Below, piece by piece: positions 1-6,409 of a DNA stretch of 19,634 nt. Numbering within the stretch: the first letter of the stretch is position 1; each line of letters begins with the position of its first letter. Origin of the DNA: Oscillospiraceae bacterium (GTDB taxonomy: Bacteria; Bacillota_A; Clostridia; Oscillospirales; Oscillospiraceae); contig SVLA01000018.1 in the NCBI GenBank assembly GCA_015068175.1, forward strand, positions 1 through 19,634, read 5' to 3'. The notes under the pieces were generated by a model. That model was not told the DNA's origin. It was given only the letters and a program-made list of their open reading frames with translations, and searched no databases. The position numbers and the translations under genes are program-made.

Positions 1-483
1 GATGATGTCGGAGCGCTCCTTCCACATAGGCTGGATGGGGACGATGGTGGAGGGATTGCCGAAATATTCGCCGGCGGCGTAGGCCAGGGAGGTCTTGCCG
101 GTGCCGGACATGCCCCGGAGGATCATGAGGTGGCTCATACCCATGCCGGCCACGAACCGGCGGATGTCGGCGATGTCGTAGTAAAGCCGCAAATTGCCGG
201 CGGCGTAGTTCCGGAAATCGCTGCAGATCTCATCCAGGGGTTTCTGATCATACACGGGGGCCGGGGCCGATGCCTGCGCTTCGTCGATCCGGGCAAGACT
301 GGAGAACCGGGAGTCGGTGGCTGTCTGGGCGGCGCCGTTGGCAGGCAGCTTGTCAGCGGTCTTGCGGATCAGGTGCAGGGCCACCAGCACATAGGCCGTC
401 AGGCCGGCGATCAGCAGCATCAGCACGATCAGATAGATGGCGATCGCGGCAGGAGTGGAGAGAAGATACAGAATGTAGTTCAT
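1..483 (-). CDS. Membrane-anchored AAA ATPase, McrB/MoxR-like (3' part missing)
   Basis: Partial gene: 161 codons from an ATG at 483 run off the left edge without a stop. Residues about 12-37 form one strong hydrophobic segment followed by Arg-Lys, so the protein looks anchored by its N-terminus with the ATPase in the cytoplasm. After a polar linker and a helical stretch there is a Walker A loop GMSGTGKT at residues 124-131. The following segment (IVPIQPMWKERSDII) resembles the strand and 'W-x-[DE]-x-x-D-[IL]-[IL]' element seen after the P-loop in McrB-type AAA ATPases. Walker B, sensor and arginine-finger regions lie outside the window. The ribosome site is weak (AAAGGGCGG, about 6 nt before ATG). 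The nearest good promoter is 170 nt upstream (657-685), giving a long structured leader. Substrate unknown. The AAA class is fairly certain; the McrB-like subgroup is inference. Confidence 0.8.
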   Translation of the reverse strand, partial: MNYILYLLSTPAAIAIYLIVLMLLIAGLTAYVLVALHLIRKTADKLPANGAAQTATDSRFSSLARIDEAQASAPAPVYDQKPLDEICSDFRNYAAGNLRLYYDIADIRRFVAGMGMSHLMILRGMSGTGKTSLAYAAGEYFGNPSTIVPIQPMWKERSDII

Positions 484-516
484 ATCAAACCGCCCTTTAC
501 AGTAAAATAGATTCCT

Positions 517-651
517 CTATGGATATAATCCGCCGGGGTGTGATTTTATTGCACCGCCCGGCGCGGAAGTTACAGGTCCACCTGTTCTGAACATGCAGGA
601 GCAAGCTTTGCGCGGTGCGCTGCGTGGCGTTCCGCTCCACGATTTTTTCAT
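517..651 (-). CDS. Possible 44-aa small ORF in the AAA gene leader
   Basis: ATG at 651 opens a 44-codon frame ending with TAG at 517-519. The peptide starts MKKSWSGTPRSAPRKACSC and is rich in Ser, Pro, Gly and basic residues, with two close Cys. The ATG falls almost exactly where transcription from the promoter at 657-685 should begin, so it would be translated leaderless or nearly so; only AGGT precedes the ATG. The frame overlaps, antisense, the candidate small RNA and its hairpins, so its composition may simply reflect conserved RNA structure. No family recognised. Low confidence that it is made. Confidence 0.2.
   Translation of the reverse strand: MKKSWSGTPRSAPRKACSCMFRTGGPVTSAPGGAIKSHPGGLYP
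524..649 (+). ncRNA. Candidate small structured RNA of about 110-120 nt
   Basis: A perfect plus-strand -10 box TATAAT sits at 524-529, but no good -35 is visible at 16-18 bp (a TTTACA lies 22 bp upstream). Downstream come successive hairpins: 531-540 with 552-563 (6 bp, 2-nt bulge, 4 bp), ACAGG/CCTGT at 572-576/581-585, GCAA/TTGC around 601-611, and CGTGG/CCACG at 623-627/637-641, followed by six T at 643-648 as in an intrinsic terminator. No ORF on this strand explains the structure. It is not recognisably SRP RNA, 6S RNA or tmRNA: the conserved SRP loop motif is absent. It lies fully antisense to the leader of the AAA ATPase gene and could equally be leader structure of that transcript. Confidence 0.35.
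623..648 (+). terminator. Plus-strand hairpin with T6 tract
   Basis: CGTGG pairs with CCACG, with an inner CG/CG pair closed by a TTC loop, and ATTTTTT follows at once. Its form is an intrinsic terminator reading rightward. There is no plus-strand gene upstream, which is the main reason to suspect a small RNA here. Confidence 0.45.
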
Positions 652-656
652 ACCTC

Positions 657-685
657 ATTATATCAGCTTATGTGAACATTTGCAA
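657..685 (-). promoter_or_regulatory. Sigma-A-type promoter, leftward
   Basis: On the minus strand the -35 is TTGCAA (685-680), the spacer is exactly 17 bp, and the -10 is a perfect TATAAT (662-657). Predicted start is near 650. It drives the leader and the AAA ATPase gene. The -35 hexamer is identical to that of the T7SS operon promoter at 17163-17191. Confidence 0.7.
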
Positions 686-781
686 GTGCGGTGAAGACCT
701 GAGATGCTGCTTGAAAGGGGGGCAGGGGATCGGCCCGGCTGCGCCCGCATGCCGGAAATAATGGGCGGTTGAGAAATGCAG

Positions 782-808
782 CGGCGGCAGGGGAGATCCC
801 TGCCGCCG
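782..808 (-). terminator. Terminator of the surface-protein gene
   Basis: A perfect 11-bp GC-rich stem (782-792 with 798-808) closes a 5-nt loop, 17 nt after the surface gene's stop codon. The following minus-strand sequence (GCATTTCTC) has only a short T run, so it is a moderate intrinsic terminator. It separates the surface gene from the AAA ATPase unit. Confidence 0.7.
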
Positions 809-825
809 TAATAATGGATGTACGG

Positions 826-3800
826 TTATTTCTTCTTTTTCCACAGCACGACAGCCGCAGCGCCGGCCGCCAACACGATGACTGCAACCAGGATCAGCCA
901 GAGTCCGCTGTCCTTTTCTTCGCCGCCGCTCTGGCCGCTGCCGCCGTTGCTGCCGGGCTTTTCATCGGTGGGGGCGCTGGGATCATCGGGATCGGTGGGG
1001 TTCGTGCTGTCGCCGGGGTCGTCATCGGGCTTTTGGGTGGGAGGGGGATCGGTGGGGGCCGGATCATCCGGATAATTCACCGGCAGCATATAGCCGCAAA
1101 CATCACACACGTTGTCCCCGTCGGTGTCGCAATGGGCGGCTTTCTCCAGGATCTCGCCGCAGCCGCAAAGGGTCCAATGGCTGTCTGCGTCCGTGCGGTA
1201 ACCATCCAAGGGCGCGTGGACATGGTTCAGCGCCTTGTTGATCACATAACCGCAATCCAGACAGTATTCATCGGTATCTTCGGTGGCCGGGCCGCTGGAG
1301 CGATGGGGTTCCACCGCGCCGCAATGATTGCAGCCGGGGAAGATGCACATCCGGGCATGGCCCGTGGCGTCGATAAAGCCCCACAGGGAGATGTCCAAAA
1401 CGTGGCTGGCTTTTTCACCGTACAATGCGCCGCAGATCCGGCACTTTGCCTTTTCCTGGCAGGTGGCGACGCCGCCGGTATGGAAGCCGGAGGACTGGGT
1501 GACCTCATGGCAGACGGTGCATTCTTTCCAGTGGGACCAGCCGTCGGACAGCCAATCGCTTTCTGTATGCACATGGGCTTCGCTTTCCCAGGCAACGGTG
1601 AACTCATTACTGGTGGCCACGAGCTGCTGGCCGATATAGGCCACGATGCGGAACCGCCGGGTGGCGGCTTCCTTGCTTTCAAGAGTATACTGGCCCTGGG
1701 AGGCCGGCACGCCCCACTGTTTCCACGCGGCGCCGTCCCAGTACTGGATCTCGGTTTTGGTGGGCACAAAGCTGGTCTGCCAGGTGATATTGTGGGCCTG
1801 GCCCGGCTTCAGCGCGCCGCCCTGGGGCTGCTGGGTAAAGCTGTAGATGCTCATTTCAGCATCCGGCGCAGAGGCGGCGTTGCGGAAGGTAAAGTAAGCC
1901 ATGACAACGTTTCTGTGTACAGTCACATTATCCCACCTGCCGTCCGGCACGATCTCCTTACCGTTGACGTAGACCTTCACGTTACTGGCAAACTCGGCAA
2001 GGGGCAAGTCCTCCAAAGTGGTGGAAATGAAGCGGACGGCAATACAGTAGGGGCTGGCATCGCCGAAGGTCTCCTGGGGCGTCAGCGAGCCGTACTCGCA
2101 GGTGTACCAATGGATGCCGCCGTAACCGAAACTGGTATCCAACTGATAATACTCCGGATAGGCAACGGAAGCGGTGTAGTCGGGGGTCTTGCCCGTCTGC
2201 GGGGCATCGATGCCGTCGATCATAATGGTGGTGATGAGCTTGGCCTTGCAGGTGAAGGTGGCGTACACTCTTGCCTCCCACCCCGTGGTCCATCCCTCGT
2301 TGATCTCGGCTTCTTCGCCGTTGATGGTAGCATTCAGGGAGGAATAGGTGACAAATTCATAACCGGATTCGGTGACCAGGTAAACCTGGCAGACGTACTG
2401 GTGACCGGAAATGAATTGGTTATTCTCGTAGACATATTCCCAACTGCCGGTGGTCACATCCCACCATTGGACACCGTTCTTGACGTAATACCACTTCTCG
2501 CCTGCCCAGTAGGCATCATAGTAGCTGTTTTTGTTGGTATCGACCTTGTAGCCGGTACCAAACATGTTCACATTGTAAGAGGGGTATTCGCCCGCCACGG
2601 GCGCCACCACATCCACAATGGTGATGTCCTCGATATACGCATCGTTACACTTGCCGAAATCGAATGTGACGGTGATCACCGTTTCCGGATCCTGATCGTA
2701 GGCTTTGCTCACCTGGCCGAAGGCGCCGTTGACAAAAGCCAACACGTCCGACTGGAGGGAGCCGTCCCGGGTGGTGATCTTAAAGGCGTAATTGCTGTTG
2801 GACAGGGTTACATCCATGGCCACGCGGTAGAATTTGCCGCCCACAAACTTGGCGCCGGATGCCATGGCGGTGTAGTTGATGCCGTCGTTGGACACCAGCC
2901 ATTGCACATTGCTGCTTCTGACACCGTAGTGACTGTCGGAGGGGGTCGTGACGGCGGTGGAAGGCTTGCTGCCGTCCACGGGCGCCGCGATATTCAGAGA
3001 GATCCAGGTAATGGCGGTGGTACACTTGCCCAGATCCACCCGGATCATCAGCTTGGTCCGGCCATCCATGGTGCCGGTCATGGAAGAACCCTTGCCGTTG
3101 ACCGTGGCCAGAACGCCCTCGGCAAAGTAATAACCCTCGTCGGCCACCAGGATGATCTCTGCGGTGTAGGTTTTGCCGGCGGTGAAGCGGTCGCCGCTTT
3201 CCATCTCCGCGCCGTTTTCGTACCACTTTATGCTGCCGAAGCTGCATTGCGCCGGGAGGCCGTAGATCGCCGCGGAATCCCGGATGGGCAGCATCCCGTC
3301 AGAGGGCGTGGACAGCAGAATATCTACCTTGTCCACAGGGGTATACATCAGCAGGTTCATGGCAGGGGAATCGCCGGCGCCCCGGATCTCGTTGCCGTAA
3401 ATGTGGCCGCCGGCCGGCTCCAACACCTTCAGGGATCGGTCGACCGTCAGGCTGCCGCCCACCAGCACCGCCTGGGCGTTGCCCTTGGGGCCGGTGATCT
3501 TGTAGTAGCCTTTGCTGATGGTCAGATTTTTCTCGGCGTTGATGCCGTACCAGCCGTTGGTTTGGATGGTGATATTGCCCTCCAGAGCCATGGGACTCTG
3601 GCACCAGATGCCGCTGCTGTTGGTGCCGGTGGCTTCAATGCCGATATTGTTGCCGCTGATGTGCAGCGAACCGTCCTTTCCGATCTGAATGCCGGTCTTG
3701 CCGCGGATGGTGGCCCGCTGGACGTTCATTTGGAGGGCTTTGGCATAGAGCGCGGTGGTTTGTTCCGAAAGTACAATGAAGTTCTCCGCCGTAATGTCGA

Positions 3801-5940
3801 GAATGCCGGCATCCGCCCGAATGCCGATGTTTACGCCCTCCACCGCCAGGGTGGTGCCGCTGAAGGTGAATTTGTCCACGAACATGGTAGCGCCGCGGTA
3901 GGTGTCGTCATCATACGCTCCCTCGCTGCGGGCGGTGAGGGAACCGTTCACGGTCAGTACATTGTAAACCGAGATCGCATTGGACTGTGTGCCGACGACC
4001 GTAAAGCTGCCGTTCAAGGTGGCGACGCTGTTTTGCTGGTGGCCGGTGATGCCCGTGCTGCCGCTGATATATGCGTCGGTAACGTTCATCGTCAGTTTGC
4101 TCCGGAAATCAAGAGCGCCGCAATACAGCTTCGTCTCATTCATTTCCTCATTCGTGCCCAGCTCCACCAAACGCACCTGGTCGCTGTCGACGGAAATGCT
4201 GACACCGTGCAGCGCATACAGGTAATTGGTTTCAATATTCACCGACTTGGCGCTGATGGAAATCGCACCGTCCTCGGCATAAATGCCGCCATTGCCGCTG
4301 CCGGACAGCGTGGCGCCGGTAAAGGTGAAGTTTTTGGCAGCAATCGAATAGACTTTTTCCCTGCCGCTGCTAAAACTGTGGAAAGAGAGCCCGCCTTCCA
4401 CGTTCAGGTTACCCTTGGATGTGCGGATCGCTGCTCCCTCGCTTCCTACAACGGAGAAATCGCCACGCAGAGTGATGCTTTCGCCGGCGCTAATGCCGAC
4501 CTTGCCCATAATGGTGGCCGCGTCAGACACAACGGTCACATCGTTTTTTGCATAGATGCCGTATTTCCCGGACATGGGATCCGTGGCCTTTGCCGCGGTT
4601 TCCAGATACAGCGAATCGCTGTCGATGTATACGCTGCCCGTAGAAAAGCTTTGGGCAGCATCAATGGCGGAGAGATATTCGACGATGACGGAAGTCTTCT
4701 CCGCTTTGATGGTAATTTCCTGGGAGGCGATACCGCGATGGCCCTTACCTTTCAGCGTCGTTCCGTTGAAAGTAAAGCTTTTGGACGCAAAAACCACGTC
4801 ACCGCCGCTGGCATCGGCATTCAGCGAGCCGGTGACGATAACGGAGCCGCTGGGGGCATAGACGGCACCGCCCTCGTCGGAGATCACACGGAAATCGCCT
4901 TCCAGCTTGATATCGCCGCAGGGGGCGTAGATTCCGCAGCAATTGCCGTTATACTTGTTGCCCATGGCACCGATGTAATAGGAGCCGCCGCCGTCCAGGG
5001 TGATGCTGCCTTCCTCGGAATGCACGCCGTAGTCCCGGCCGGCGATGCTGCACAGTTCGGTAACGGTCAGGTGGACGCCGGTCTTGCCGCTGACACCGTA
5101 GGGCGTGTATACCTCGCCTTCGCGGCCGCCGGAGCAGATGGCCGTCAGTTTTTCCGCCGTGATCTTCACGGAACCGTTGTTTGCGATGACGGCAAAGCCG
5201 TTGTTGCTCTGCACGTCGATGTTTTGACCGGTCAGATCGATGTTGCCGCTTTGAGAGACGATGCAGCTGCTGCCCCGTACCGTCAGATTTACCGGCCGGC
5301 CGTTCACACTGTAGATATTCTCCTCCGCGATTATGGTGTAGGTCAGATCCTTCACCGTGTTGCAGGTGATATTGCCCGCCAGCCGGATATAGGATGCGGT
5401 CAGTAATGCCGTTGAATGGGCGCCGATGCCGATGTTGCCGCTGAGTTCGATGGCGTCGCTGCTGCGGATACCGTAATCCACACCGACGACGGTGGCATCG
5501 ATGGACGTGATCTTGACGTGGCCTTTGGACTGGATGCCGCCGCTGATGTACAGATAATTGCTGTCGATCTCCACCGGACCCTGCACATCCAGGGCATAGC
5601 CGCTCTTGCTGACCTGCGCCACCAGTTTGCTGCTTACATTCAGCGTCCGCACTTTAATGGCGGTGGTGGTATTGTTGACGGTCAGGGTGTGGTTGCCCTG
5701 CACGGTCAGCGCGTAGTCCCCGCCGCTGATGGAACACAAAACAAGATCCCGGTCCAGGATGATGGTGGTATCCCCGGTGAGTTCCACATCACAGTTGTTG
5801 GGGATCTGGCTGGCGTTGACGGTGCCGCTGATCTTGTTTGTGGCCGCGGATGTGGTTTGCGCAAGGGTGGGCAGCAAACAGGCCACCATCACACAGACCA
5901 AAAGGACTCTCCAAATGATCTTCCATTCTTTCCGTTTCAT
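826..5940 (-). CDS. Giant secreted beta-helix surface protein with Ig-like and Cys-rich modules and C-terminal TM anchor
   Basis: 1704 residues, ATG at 5940 with AGGAGGAG nine nt upstream. Residues 1-33 are a classic signal peptide (basic start, hydrophobic core, cleavage near TSA-A). Residues about 35-870 are a long beta-rich array with recurring 'GI-x-A', 'I-x-I-x-A' and 'FTF-[NTS]-G-[TA]-TL' units, as expected of a parallel beta-helix (pectate-lyase-like) fold. Residues about 873-1360 hold four related Ig-like repeats of 100-130 aa with a shared 'aG..Y...i.l....gY.F' core. Another Ig-like domain spans about 1363-1450. Residues about 1455-1618 contain three modules with CxxC pairs and conserved His (for example CRIC, CDVC), resembling small zinc ribbons. 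A Pro/Asp/Thr linker, a TM helix (about 1677-1700) and KKKK finish the protein. No LPXTG sortase motif is visible, so anchoring is by membrane. Adhesion or glycan binding is inference. A long antisense frame over this gene is a GC-codon artefact. Confidence 0.85.
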   Translation of the reverse strand: MKRKEWKIIWRVLLVCVMVACLLPTLAQTTSAATNKISGTVNASQIPNNCDVELTGDTTIILDRDLVLCSISGGDYALTVQGNHTLTVNNTTTAIKVRTLNVSSKLVAQVSKSGYALDVQGPVEIDSNYLYISGGIQSKGHVKITSIDATVVGVDYGIRSSDAIELSGNIGIGAHSTALLTASYIRLAGNITCNTVKDLTYTIIAEENIYSVNGRPVNLTVRGSSCIVSQSGNIDLTGQNIDVQSNNGFAVIANNGSVKITAEKLTAICSGGREGEVYTPYGVSGKTGVHLTVTELCSIAGRDYGVHSEEGSITLDGGGSYYIGAMGNKYNGNCCGIYAPCGDIKLEGDFRVISDEGGAVYAPSGSVIVTGSLNADASGGDVVFASKSFTFNGTTLKGKGHRGIASQEITIKAEKTSVIVEYLSAIDAAQSFSTGSVYIDSDSLYLETAAKATDPMSGKYGIYAKNDVTVVSDAATIMGKVGISAGESITLRGDFSVVGSEGAAIRTSKGNLNVEGGLSFHSFSSGREKVYSIAAKNFTFTGATLSGSGNGGIYAEDGAISISAKSVNIETNYLYALHGVSISVDSDQVRLVELGTNEEMNETKLYCGALDFRSKLTMNVTDAYISGSTGITGHQQNSVATLNGSFTVVGTQSNAISVYNVLTVNGSLTARSEGAYDDDTYRGATMFVDKFTFSGTTLAVEGVNIGIRADAGILDITAENFIVLSEQTTALYAKALQMNVQRATIRGKTGIQIGKDGSLHISGNNIGIEATGTNSSGIWCQSPMALEGNITIQTNGWYGINAEKNLTISKGYYKITGPKGNAQAVLVGGSLTVDRSLKVLEPAGGHIYGNEIRGAGDSPAMNLLMYTPVDKVDILLSTPSDGMLPIRDSAAIYGLPAQCSFGSIKWYENGAEMESGDRFTAGKTYTAEIILVADEGYYFAEGVLATVNGKGSSMTGTMDGRTKLMIRVDLGKCTTAITWISLNIAAPVDGSKPSTAVTTPSDSHYGVRSSNVQWLVSNDGINYTAMASGAKFVGGKFYRVAMDVTLSNSNYAFKITTRDGSLQSDVLAFVNGAFGQVSKAYDQDPETVITVTFDFGKCNDAYIEDITIVDVVAPVAGEYPSYNVNMFGTGYKVDTNKNSYYDAYWAGEKWYYVKNGVQWWDVTTGSWEYVYENNQFISGHQYVCQVYLVTESGYEFVTYSSLNATINGEEAEINEGWTTGWEARVYATFTCKAKLITTIMIDGIDAPQTGKTPDYTASVAYPEYYQLDTSFGYGGIHWYTCEYGSLTPQETFGDASPYCIAVRFISTTLEDLPLAEFASNVKVYVNGKEIVPDGRWDNVTVHRNVVMAYFTFRNAASAPDAEMSIYSFTQQPQGGALKPGQAHNITWQTSFVPTKTEIQYWDGAAWKQWGVPASQGQYTLESKEAATRRFRIVAYIGQQLVATSNEFTVAWESEAHVHTESDWLSDGWSHWKECTVCHEVTQSSGFHTGGVATCQEKAKCRICGALYGEKASHVLDISLWGFIDATGHARMCIFPGCNHCGAVEPHRSSGPATEDTDEYCLDCGYVINKALNHVHAPLDGYRTDADSHWTLCGCGEILEKAAHCDTDGDNVCDVCGYMLPVNYPDDPAPTDPPPTQKPDDDPGDSTNPTDPDDPSAPTDEKPGSNGGSGQSGGEEKDSGLWLILVAVIVLAAGAAAVVLWKKKK

Positions 5941-6103
5941 AGTGTTCTCCTCCTGTGAATGTTGTATCCGGGACGTTGCCCGCAGCGCGCTTTTTACACG
6001 TCATTTCACCTTGACGGGAACCCATAGTTGCGGTATTACGGATCGCACATCAGGTGCTCACTTGAAGACAATACTATTTTACGTTTTTTCCTACCTTTGT
6101 CTT

Positions 6104-6127
6104 CACACTTCCGGTGCCGGAAGTGTG
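6104..6127. repeat. Palindrome, 11-bp arms (CACACTTCCGG / CCGGAAGTGTG)
   Basis: Perfect 11-bp inverted arms around a central TG, about 165 bp upstream of the surface-protein start. The outer part (AAGTGTGGG) recurs at 6151-6159 and 6163-6171. A T-rich stretch (6139-6145) follows only after a 10-nt gap, so it is a poor terminator; an operator or RNA hairpin is more likely. Confidence 0.55.
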
Positions 6128-6148
6128 GGTTCGGCCTTGTTTTTTCTA

Positions 6149-6171
6149 AAAAAGTGTGGGAAAAGTGTGGG
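6149..6171 (+). repeat. Direct repeats AAAAGTGTGGG x2
   Basis: Two copies of AAAAGTGTGGG lie head to tail (about 6149-6159 and 6161-6171). A third AAGTGTGGG forms the right arm of the palindrome at 6121-6129. Spacing between the two tight copies is 12 bp, about one helical turn. Possible regulator binding cluster for the surface-protein gene. Confidence 0.45.
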
Positions 6172-6322
6172 GTGCCGCAGGGGCAAGGCGAAAAACACCG
6201 TCAGAGGCGCTTTGCTGTGTATAATCGCATCCCGGCCGCGGGCATTAGGCCCGGAGGAGACGGTGGCACTGTGAGCCGGCAGCGTCCGATGGGTCCCCGG
6301 GCGGGATCCTGCCACAGATGAC

Positions 6323-6355
6323 AAAAAACCCTGCTCTGCATGAAGCAAAGCAGGG
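6323..6355 (-). terminator. Strong intrinsic terminator at the end of the T7SS operon
   Basis: On the minus strand CCCTGCTTTGC pairs with GCAGAGCAGGG (10 of 11 pairs) around a 5-nt loop and is followed by six T. It lies 55 nt after the kinase stop codon. Confidence 0.9.
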
Positions 6356-6373
6356 GGGTCCTGTGATCCGGCG

Positions 6374-6393
6374 GGGCGCTCCGAAGAGCGCCC
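6374..6393 (-). terminator. UUCG-capped hairpin after the kinase gene
   Basis: A perfect 8-bp stem GGGCGCTC/GAGCGCCC closed by a TTCG tetraloop (minus strand), 16 nt after the kinase stop. It has no T tract, so it probably protects the 3' end or assists the terminator just downstream. Confidence 0.6.
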
Positions 6394-6409
6394 TGCTGTC
6401 CATAGATCC

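Larger units (their letters stand above)
484..825. other. Intergenic region with promoter, candidate small RNA and terminator
   Basis: This 342-bp gap separates the surface-protein gene from the AAA ATPase gene. It holds the surface gene's terminator (782-808), a minus-strand promoter (657-685), a 44-codon minus-strand ORF (517-651) starting at the predicted transcription start, and several hairpins ending in a plus-strand hairpin plus T6 (623-648). Positions 690-780 show nothing recognisable. Confidence 0.6.
5941..6409. other. 469-bp regulatory gap between kinase and surface-protein genes
   Basis: No credible gene here. It contains the operon terminator (6323-6355), a second hairpin (6374-6393), a palindrome (6104-6127), three AAGTGTGGG direct repeats and a spaced inverted repeat TGAAGACAA/TTGTCTTCA (about 6063-6103). 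No convincing promoter for the surface gene was found; the best minus-strand -10 is TAAAAT within the inverted repeat, with a poor -35. Confidence 0.6.

Noticed and set aside
500..650. Signal recognition particle RNA or 6S RNA
   Set aside because: The conserved SRP loop motif and the 6S open-bubble pattern could not be found, so only a generic small-RNA candidate is reported.
769..5406. 1545-codon open frame on the plus strand
   Set aside because: It is antisense to the surface-protein gene, which has a signal peptide, ribosome site, domain repeats and TM anchor. The plus frame has no ribosome site and low-complexity Gly/Ala/Val/His composition typical of GC-codon shadows.
6150..6175. DnaA boxes
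   Set aside because: The minus strand reads CCCACACTTTTCCCACAC, which resembles but does not match the TTWTNCACA box, and no replication genes are nearby.
6220..6225. TATAAT on the plus strand
   Set aside because: No matching -35 at 16-18 bp, no extended -10 and no plus-strand gene downstream.
6028..6321. 97-codon plus-strand frame in the kinase-surface gap
   Set aside because: No ribosome site, runs through the palindrome and direct repeats, and has no coding signature.
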